Source: Cyclaneusma minus (Eukaryota; Ascomycota; Leotiomycetes; Marthamycetales; Marthamycetaceae). Taken from it: DNA of 64,000 nt. Location: positions 310,001 to 374,000 of the forward strand of contig JAKZHN010000033.1 of NCBI GenBank assembly GCA_037179335.1, read 5' to 3'. The notes beneath the pieces were generated by a model. That model saw only the letters and a program-made list of their open reading frames with translations. It made no database searches and was not told the origin of the DNA. Positions 55,561 through 64,000 of the stretch are shown here, one piece after another. A program made the translations under genes and the position numbers. Within the stretch, counting starts at the first letter, position 1. Each line of letters opens with the position of its first letter.

Positions 55561-57736
55561 GGTTGTCGAGCGGAAGCAGGTCTGTCGTGGGAACGAGGGG
55601 CTGTCGTAACGGGGACGAGTTGCTGCAACAGGGACAGATTGTTGCAAGCCAGAAAGCTGTCGTTACGCTGTCGCTCTGTCGTTACCAAGCGCACCTGTCG
55701 TGACCGACTTTTGAGGTCGACTCGTCGAGTTCGTCTGGTGGGTCAACCGCTGAGCCGCAGCTCCCGACCGTTGTTGGTCTCCTCTCGCTTTTATCGCGCA
55801 ACAGGCATTGCAATTGCTGATCAATATTCACCGCTTTTGCCCAATTTCCAAGCCTTCAACAAACGCCGCGATATTGCCAATACAGCGCCGCTCCCAATTG
55901 ACGATATGTGGTGCCGTCGGCCAACAAGGCAGCTCTTATGCCTGTGGCCGTGGCAGAGGGGGGGCTGAAGGGTTAAGGAATGATGTATGGGAAGGAGGAA
56001 CGTCCTTGGCCCTGATAACATGCGCCTCTCACGGACGGGCCGATGTTCCCCAGAGTCCGGACCACCACGCTATCTCGAGCCCCCGCCTCAAGTCAGCCCT
56101 CGCGAAGCTTCCACTACGCTTCCACGGACACCGCCCTCGCGACAAATTGGGCCCCGAGTCCAGACCGATCTCCCCCAGACCGATCTCACCCATACCGATC
56201 TCACCCGCAAGGCGCAGCGATGCGATAGATGAAGCCATCGAGTGGCTGCAAAGGATTGATTGGCGTTTTGTGAGGCGCAAGCAAACGGCAAAGCCAGGTT
56301 CTTGGAATCAGCTGAAACAGAATTGAGTTCAAGTCGGAAGCAGCTGAAACCCAGCTGTACAAGCATCACATCGCCTTTCAGATACACTTTCGAAAAACTG
56401 AAATCTGCGACGGTGGGCCAAGACCGCTTTTCTAGTCTTGCGACCGCTGATGCCCGCCTGCGAGTCGAGGGTCGAGACTCGAGGGTGCTACGTTTAATGT
56501 TGTGGGACGAAGGGCCTTTCTCTTCTCTCTTCTCAGCCACTCAGGCCATTTCTACCTATTCTCATGCATCTCAACTCGATCGCGGACAAAGAAAACGAGG
56601 CGATGTTGAACGTTTACCCAGGCCAGAGATGCGACATCGTCACTACATATTTCCTTTCCCCTCTTCATCTACATCCTGTCACCTCACCAACAGTTCAACA
56701 CCATGTCACTCTCTCGTTCAATCCAACACCATTCCAGCCAATCCAACACCATCCCTTCCAATAGACTCCGACATCCGATACAAAACGAGCCTCCGGGCGG
56801 TCATCGTGTCTCAGGAGATCGCAAACTCTCTTCGATCGCTCGGACCGCCAGTTGTCGCCGATCCGGCTATGCTGCCTTCTACGAAACTTTCCAACGTCCC
56901 CGGTCGTCTGGGGAAAAGCTTGAATGCCTGACTTTTGACTTCAATCTGACTGGAGCGTATCCCAGGCCACACTAGCATATTCTCAGACGACTGAAAACCT
57001 TGAAGCTCCAAGCCACTCGATTTCGGGTCTGGTAACTTCGAGTTGGCTAACGAATCGTCGAATAGAGGGCTCTTATCTGCTTTCCAAGTGTGGTGCGCTT
57101 GCCGCCATGCCTATCCTTGGCGTCTCGATGCTGAAAGACCTCCTTGAATCGCTTTCCTGCTTAATCGTGGAATCGTTTTCCTGCTTCGTCTTCACACGCA
57201 CCGCCAAGTTCCGCTGCTGATGCTTGCTGCTTGCTGCATCTCATCCACCGGGTCTGTAGGCCAAGTTCCGTCTGCATGGTCTGCTAAAGGGGGGAGAAAA
57301 CGTGCTCCGTCTGCAGAAACGCCTCTCGGTCTTTATATATGCGGCCGATGCAGCCTCGTGGAAGAGGTGCAGCGAGTGCGTGTGTGTCTGTGCGGTCATG
57401 CCGGTGTGGCAGCTGTTGTGGACAGATCACCGCTGGAAGGTCTGTCAGTCTGATGTCGAAGGTCTTGTTTCTTCATGATGTCTTCATGTTTGCTAAAGTG
57501 GTTGCCCTTTGAAGCAATCCGGTCAATGTTCTCGAAGCAATCCAATGCAGCCGAGGATGCAGATCTGGGGTTGCCAAGAACGGGATGGGCCAGTGCCATT
57601 CTCTGGAATGCGGAGGTATCCTCTAGGAGGTCGGTCCTTCGAGAATGCCTCCCACATTTCCAAGCATTCACCTACGTCCTCCGAGCTCCAAGTATGGAAG
57701 CTTCATCCCCAGTACAGGTGACAGTACAGCCTGAAT

Positions 57737-57776
57737 ATTGCAGTACATATAGCTTCATTGCAGTACATATAGCTTC
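57737..57776. repeat. 20-bp direct tandem duplication
   Basis: ATTGCAGTACATATAGCTTC occurs twice in perfect tandem. Confidence 0.9.
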
Positions 57777-60700
57777 ATCCACGAGTCCCTAGCTACCAAC
57801 ATCTCCTCCGTGCATTATCTTTTCTGCATCTGCACCATCTGTACCAGCACCAGATAAGAGCTTCCCAAAGAGCATGCATTCGCTTCCATGCATTCTGGGC
57901 CCTCGTCACGGTCTTCACTTGCAGTCAAGTTGCAGCAATTCCATGACGCCGTCACGCCCTCGACATCTCCACCCCGCCCACCAAATACGACTAGTCTCCT
58001 CGCTTCCATGCTTCAGCCATGCTGTAGCACCCATCCTGCCGGCGCCTGTCTCCATGTAGCCATGGTGTGGTAAAAGCCTGCATTACCACATGTATACCAT
58101 CCAAGAGGGGTGCATATGTATCCAATAATCAATTGGCATTCTGTCCTACGGGACCTGGCTTGGTGGTTAGTTCATTTGTTTTCTGTTTGAGCCCTTACAT
58201 GGACTGCCACACACAAATGCCATGTGAAGATTGACGTTTCTGCTATTATTGGTGACGAAATAGTTCAGATGATGTGTGGTGATGTGCAGCTGCAAGCCAT
58301 GTTCATTGTGACTGACGCCACCACCAGTGGGAGCTGTGACAACCATGTGGCTGGCTGGATGCAGCTATATACACGGCTCATATATGTAAGGCTTGCTATA
58401 TACCAGGAGAGCAGCAGTTGGTGTCAATCCAATCACCAAGTCTGTGATGTGAGCTGTCGACGAGCAATGAAGCTGGCAAATCGGATCGTACGACCTGAAT
58501 CCGGCTGCCGTCTCAAAATGGAGGAGGCTTTTGATACCCCTCGTACCATACCTACCTAGGTCGCTGCTATACATATCTCGGGAGTCTCGAACGAGTAAGA
58601 CGCAACGCATGGGGTTCAGGTCAGTTCATGCAGTAAGACAGGCTGAGGATCTTGGGAACACGCTTGTTGACAGGAGGCAAGGACTTATTAGGTTGTTTCC
58701 AGAGGGAATACACACGACCAAGTTTTGAAACTGTCGTCTGTCATCATCAAGTCATCCCAGCTAGAATGCAAGTGATCGAAATGACACGCAGAATGCAACA
58801 CGAGGGGTAGCATTGTGAGCCACATTCACAATTACAATGTCACGGTTTTCTAATCTTGCAGGAAATGCCATTTGTATTTACTACTCATGTTTTGTACTTG
58901 TTCGTGGAGGGGGCAAATTGATATCGTTCTGCTTTCGTATTCTTGATTTCTGTGAGCCTGTCGAAGTTCCAGATGTCAGTGACTCAGTTCGAACTTCGAC
59001 CATGAGTCCATAACATTAACTGGGGCTGGCCGACGACAACTCAACTCTGGCCCTTGTTGGCCCAAATTTGCACCGTCAGACATACCCAAGATCCAGACAG
59101 ATACATTTGCATGTTGCCATATATTTTTGGATGTCTAGGCTCTGACAATGAAACTGCACTCCAAACTGCTTCATCTAGCTAGAAATTGGGCGTCACTTGC
59201 ATGGGAGTCTTCGAGAGCACACTTGGTATTCCCACACTAGTCACGGCACTGCAGGGAGTCTTCGTGACGTGCAGCTGTACCTGAGCAGCGGAGCATATGT
59301 GGGGATCCTTGAAGAATCCTCCAGCCTTGGCTTTCAGTTTCTGTGAAATCAGCAAAGTGAAGTACCGATGTTGCCGGAGTCGGGTCGTTGACTCGTGTCC
59401 GGTTCCTCAAGGGGGTCGGCGAGGTGATCAGTCACTTTGACGGCTGCTGTGGAACGACTGGTGCGGAGGATTGCCTGGATTGGTATCGGACCAACAAGTG
59501 TCCTGTGCTGCTTGCTTGCGGCTGATCGACCGAGCCGGCGAGTTGTTAAATTCAAGTTGAGTTGCCAAGGAAGGGTTTAGGAGTTAGGGTTTAGAATTCG
59601 ATCCTGATTGGAAGTTTGGTAGGTTAGGGGGATGTTTGTACACCTGTACTTGATTAGTAGCAATGTTGGACACCAATCGAGCTTGCCATAAACGTTTGAC
59701 TTGATACTGGGCTAGTGTTAACATAAAGACGTATATCAGGAGACTGGGAAAGAGTCCTGGTACTATTCGAAGTGGTAGTATTCGACGTCATGGTTGTTAA
59801 CATGTCATAATGATGCAATTTATCCTGATCTAAGTTTTGATAATTGCCTGAGACCGAGAACTGAGATAAAAGTACAAACTTGGTGGCTTGAAAATGGCTG
59901 GAAGATGGCTTATGCACCCCAAAGTCTCCCTCTGTGGGCGTTGTGTGATCTCTGCTTCCGATTCATCATTTGGATTTCGGAGGGAGCCTCGGAATGTACA
60001 GCTCTGGATGCTTCTCCAATCTCTGGATGGTTCTCCAAGCCTCCTGAAAAGCTGATCATATGCAGGTGTTTTCGAATTCAGAAATCGGGCGAGTGACCAC
60101 ATGTCATGAACCTGAACAAACCATCGATTGTGTGTTCTAGGTCCTAGCCTGCAGCCTGTCTGCGAATCGTGAGCGAACAACGAATCGTGGGCAAAGAACG
60201 GCGCTTATTCGCCCGTGTAGCCGATGGTGAAGCCGCTGGTGAGGCATTCTGGCATCGGGTCAGCGATCCACCTGGTCGAATGAGCAGCTTTGAGCCTCTG
60301 ATAACGCGGTGCTGTGTAGGGGTTTCAATTTGCTATTAGTAGTGGTTCTCCAGTCCTCGAGAATATGGAGTATTATTGCCCAGGGACCAGGATGAGTCGA
60401 AGAGGGGTAAAGAGTGGAAGCATGGCACGGATCATCCGCCAGACTGTTAGAACCCTGATCCATGAGCCTGGTTGCAGGGGCAGGAGAACCCTTGTCTTCT
60501 CCACAGACCTCTCCACAAACGGAAGACCCAAGCTTTGATCGTGACATTCCCTTGACGGATTTGGTGAGCCCGTGAATTCACCGCGCAGCCAGCCGACGGC
60601 TGTACTTCATATGAACCTCGTGGCTACTGTACCCTACCTAAGAAGTAAGATTCAAGAGTCAGGTGCACTCACGGCCAATTTTCCTGGGCGGAGACGGGGC

Positions 60701-62992
60701 ATTATGTCGAAAATCATGTCGCTGGCTATTCCTGTCAATCGAAACCCGTGTCAACGGCAATTATATCAATATCAAATCATGTCAGTCTTGAATAATGATT
60801 TGTTGCCGGTGTCCGCTCTAATCTCACATCACCTTGTCAAGTCAGCAAAATATACCGCAATGATCCTCAGGGGGCGGAGCCGCACCGCAGTGGAGGATCG
60901 GTCATTAGCCTTGTTGGCTCGGCCGTCCGACCTCGACAAGTCACAGTTGAAGTCAGGGAGGATGGTGGTTTTATCAACAAACTCCCGGTTCCGTACATTC
61001 TTGCAGCATGGCGACAGCACGCTGCACAGCTGCTTACAGCCCGTTCGAGGTGGTAGCGACTTCTATCGTGAGATACTGACTCGACAGTCTGGAATCATCG
61101 ATGTAGGGTTCGTCACCAATATTTGAGTGATTCTTCAAGTCGCCAATCAACCTCGGTGCCGGGTCGGCATTCTTGACCAGTTTTTGGGAATATGCACTCC
61201 TGTCACGTCAAAACTGCATTGCACGCTGCGTGATGCAACTGTGAGCATAGGTTGATGCGACTGTGAGCGGACTTTGGCGCTGTCTGGAGAGAGAAAGAGA
61301 GCGGAGACTGGAGTCCGCAGTGCATATCGGACTGAAAGTCGAGGAAAGAAGGCTGGACGAAGGTTAGTTCCGTGCCGCGATTTCGTGCAGCAGCTCAGGC
61401 TGACATCCTTGTTTGAGCAGACCGGCAAGGTTACCTAGTCGAAAAATTTCTTCGGCACACAAACACAAATACAAGGAAATAACAGAAAACTTGACTTGTG
61501 AGTGGAGGAAAAAGACAAAACTTGGCTGACGAGTGGAGGAAATATTTCTGTCTGATGAGACGGACTACTCCGCAAATGCAGAGACGCGATTGTCAGTTTG
61601 CGGAGGTTCTATCCACTGATTCGCCGGCAATCTCCAATGGACACTTGGGCGTCGATCACGGACTGACGCCAGACGTAGGCTTGTACATGAACTCAGGCTC
61701 ACAGGCTCGTAAAAAGGTTGCGGACATGAAATTGCATCATGAGTGACGAGACTGAGCAGGAGTGAGCATGTTACCTGTCGCCAACGGAACCGGACCGTCT
61801 CTTCGATCTGGATCAGCACGTTCATTGAAAGGGTCCTCATTAACAGGGTCAAGGTTCCTTTCAACGGCTTCTCTCGAAATGCGTTTTCTCGTGCTGATAC
61901 AATTTGTCCTTTCAATTGGCCGTTCTCCACACTGCAGGCAACATGTACCGATGACCGAAACCGGGTCGATCCAAGAACGTCAAGACTGAAGCAAAACTTG
62001 CATCATGCAGGACTGGAGCTTTGTGGGTGAAGAACGAAGGCTTTGCCCGCTGCGGCAGATATGACGAATCGACGAAGCTTAGCTAGGTTGATGTGGACTC
62101 AATGTGGAGAGAATGGGGATCTAGAGACCTTAAAAAAGACGTTGATGTACAAAACAGGCGACTTGCAGCAGTAGCCTATGATGGCGACTCCGCCGACTAG
62201 GTTTCCGTACACTGCCGACTGCTCATGCTCGATAAGCTAGCATGAGATCCATGACGATATAGGAAAAATTGTGGAGTAATAGAGACGAGAATGTATAACA
62301 AGAGTACGACCATAATATGCAAGAATACGCGTTCAAAGCATGCAAAGCAGAATGAAGGGCATGGCTGTGGCTGAGATGGCTTGTATTCGCTCCCCTCAGG
62401 GATTCTTTCGACTAAGCATGTTTTTGGCTGCGTCTGATGTGGGGATGTGGATAGCAAGTAACACAGTCCCAACCTGTGGCGCATGTGCAGGAAGCCGCCA
62501 TCATGCAGTTCGAGGGACGGGCTCGAGACAGGGTATATCGGGACCGAGGCTCGGACATCATCGTATAAGGCCAAGTCTCGATCAAAGCGAAGGGTCTGGT
62601 ACATGTAGGAATATGCCTATGTAGAAAAGGCCTGGGAGGATCAGATAGTAGAACTAATAGGACTGCCAAGAGCGGAATAAAGTGAGCAGACCAAGGTGGA
62701 TAAGCGACGGAGTGTGTACGTGGCAGAGGCGTCTAGGGAGAGAGGCATCTGGTGACCTAGATCTAACGATGCCAGGAAATCCCCGGGAGGTTTTTCGCAG
62801 TTCGCAAACATGACTTGGAATCGAACGAGAGGCGACGCTCAGTCTCATGAGCGGGAGTCTCGATATCAAGAGTCATGCAGCAGACAGGTAGGGCTACTCA
62901 GGCTAGTAAATGCTAGTAGCCTAGTAAATTCTCGGGATCCGATGGCCATACGAAAAAGCCGATACTTGAAGCCCGAATCCAGCGGCGGGGAC

Positions 62993-63055
62993 GTCCTTTC
63001 AAGTGTCAGGTCCGTCTTTCGAGTCGTCAGACCCGTCCTTTCAGGTGTCAGGTCC
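62993..63055. repeat. 21-bp minisatellite, three copies
   Basis: GTCCTTTCAAGTGTCAGGTCC, a 21-bp unit, in three tandem copies; copies 1 and 3 differ at one position and copy 2 at about seven. Confidence 0.85.
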
Positions 63056-63120
63056 TTCCCTGTTGTTTTCCAAGTCATTCTTTTAACCTTTGCCGCCTGT
63101 AAAGCATCCAGCGCCACGGC

Positions 63121-63156
63121 TGAGGTCATGCTTGAGGTCGTGCTTGAGGTCGTGCT
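63121..63156. repeat. 12-bp tandem repeat, three copies
   Basis: TGAGGTCRTGCT three times in perfect register (one A/G difference in the first copy). Confidence 0.85.
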
Positions 63157-63839
63157 CTCATGCTAAGCTCGGCGACGGGATGTCGACATCACATGATCTT
63201 CGCAGGGTGCTCAGCACAGATCGCGACTTGATCGTGACCCGTCAGGCTGTCTGCTGTCATCGATGTTTGGCGCAGCACGAGCCGCCAGACTCGGACAAAC
63301 TGGGTTCTCGTGATTCTCAGAGCCGCCGTCGAAATGACTCGGTGTTTCGGCTGGGCAGCTGATAGGACAATTGGTGGCGCCCGAAGTCGTTTCCCGCGCT
63401 GAAGAGGCGCAGAGAGGACGTCAAATGATATCCGATCTCGCGTGAATATTCGCAGTTTGCCGCAGGACGATGGTGGATATTCGTAGCTTGCCGCACAAAG
63501 CTGTAGACAAAGGTGGCGTCGCACACTAGCAAGCGAGATGGCGCGTGCTAGAGCTGGTGTGTGTGGTCGCAGGCAGTGGTGCGAAATGTTACTCGACGAC
63601 AGCCATTTTCTGCTCAACGGCACACTGTAGCTTGCGCGTAGTGTCGGACAGATGACAAAAGAATTGGCCTCCACAAGCGATGTTCTGGAAAGGCGTTAAA
63701 CCTTCCTCCATCTCTCCTCCGACGCTCTCCACACTCACAACACACTTTTCCTCGCTCGGCCGCTGCTTGACACATTAGCACTCGAGCTACCCGGACTAGT
63801 TCTCACGGCTGCGAATCATCGGGAATCACGCACAGCAAC

Positions 63840-64000
63840 ATGCAACAGCAAGGTCCTACGACGCCGCCGCTGCCGCGAGATTCTAGAGACACGCGCCTCT
63901 TGGAGCGTTGGATGAGAGGCTTGGAGCGGAGAGGCGGAGGCTTGGAGGGAGATGCGGAGGCTTGGAGGGATATGCGGAGGCTCGTCGTCTTCGTCGGACC
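63840..64000 (+). CDS. Possible 5' end of a gene running off the window
   Basis: ATG in CAGCAACATGCAA context opens a frame that stays open to the window edge (53 codons). It follows about 150 bp of pyrimidine-rich, leader-like sequence. The translation begins MQQQGPTTPPLPRDSRDTRL and then becomes repetitive (Gly/Glu/Arg) because of a 20-bp tandem repeat at 63934-63973. Too short to identify. Confidence 0.3.
   Translation, partial: MQQQGPTTPPLPRDSRDTRLLERWMRGLERRGGGLEGDAEAWRDMRRLVVFVG
63934..63973. repeat. 20-bp tandem repeat, two full copies
   Basis: GCGGAGGCTTGGAGGGAKAT twice, with a partial third copy (GCGGAGGCT). Confidence 0.85.

Larger units (their letters stand above)
55561..63839. 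other. Gene-poor 8.3-kb stretch
   Basis: No protein family recognised on either strand. The longest frames (223 codons at 56260, 184 at 60572, 161 on the minus strand ending at 63189) have low-complexity or Arg/Ser-biased translations and no motif. CTTTATATATGCGGCC near 57331 is TATA-like. Small tandem repeats occur at 57737, 62993 and 63121. Confidence 0.45.

Noticed and set aside
56260..56931. 223-codon plus-strand frame as a gene
   Set aside because: Translation is Ser/Arg/Pro-biased without motifs, overlaps equally long frames on the other strand and has no leader or intron signals.
60572..61126. 184-codon plus-strand frame as a gene
   Set aside because: It begins at a non-ATG codon and shows no motif or family resemblance.

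Overview
This window comes from a filamentous ascomycete (Pezizomycotina). Genes are interrupted by short GT-AG introns (mostly 45-80 bp) with CTAAC/CTGAC-like branch sites. The gene set is typical of moulds: a large-subunit secreted catalase, an HsbA-type wall protein, Pfa4 and a PA14-containing GH3 beta-glucosidase. Repeated introner-like elements at the left edge would fit Dothideomycetes best, but that placement is an inference.

Layout. 0.2-3.3 kb (minus): a poorly recognisable, multiply interrupted unit whose introns are related copies of one element. 4.6-10.8 kb: a small Ser-rich ORF, a six-exon GH3 beta-glucosidase (minus), an uncertain small gene and a DUF202 membrane protein. 12.4-16.5 kb: a His-rich zinc/cation diffusion facilitator and a Pfa4-type DHHC palmitoyltransferase. 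17.2-24 kb: a field of diverged tandem repeats of about 320 bp, each centred on a minus-strand TATA box. 24.9-29.9 kb: Cdc20 (APC/C activator) and Toa1 (TFIIA large subunit). 30.6-33.4 kb: a second tandem array, with units of about 660 bp. 34.8-49.6 kb is gene-dense: GCN5, OST5, RAD1, catalase, a metallo-beta-lactamase-fold protein, a degenerate Tpt1/KptA-family protein and D-lactate dehydrogenase. 50.3-55.6 kb: an HsbA-like secreted protein, GWT1 and an unrecognised basic/Ser-rich protein. 55.6-64 kb is almost gene-free, with a few minisatellites and a possible first exon at the right edge.

The genes are mostly unrelated housekeeping functions: cell cycle and checkpoint (Cdc20, Rad1), transcription (Toa1, Gcn5), secretory pathway and wall (OST5, GWT1, Pfa4, HsbA), and redox or carbon metabolism (catalase, DLD, beta-glucosidase). 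No biosynthetic cluster, CRISPR array, intact transposon or complete tRNA was seen.

Four things stand out: (1) introner-like introns whose 5' splice site is complementary to a block about 45-50 nt before the 3' splice site, with a compensatory change in one copy; (2) two large fields of tandem promoter-like repeats flanking Cdc20-Toa1; (3) a Tpt1-family protein that has lost most signature catalytic residues; (4) a metallo-beta-lactamase-fold protein with an incomplete metal motif. Exon boundaries were read by eye. For the main genes the exon lengths sum to whole codons and rejoin family motifs.
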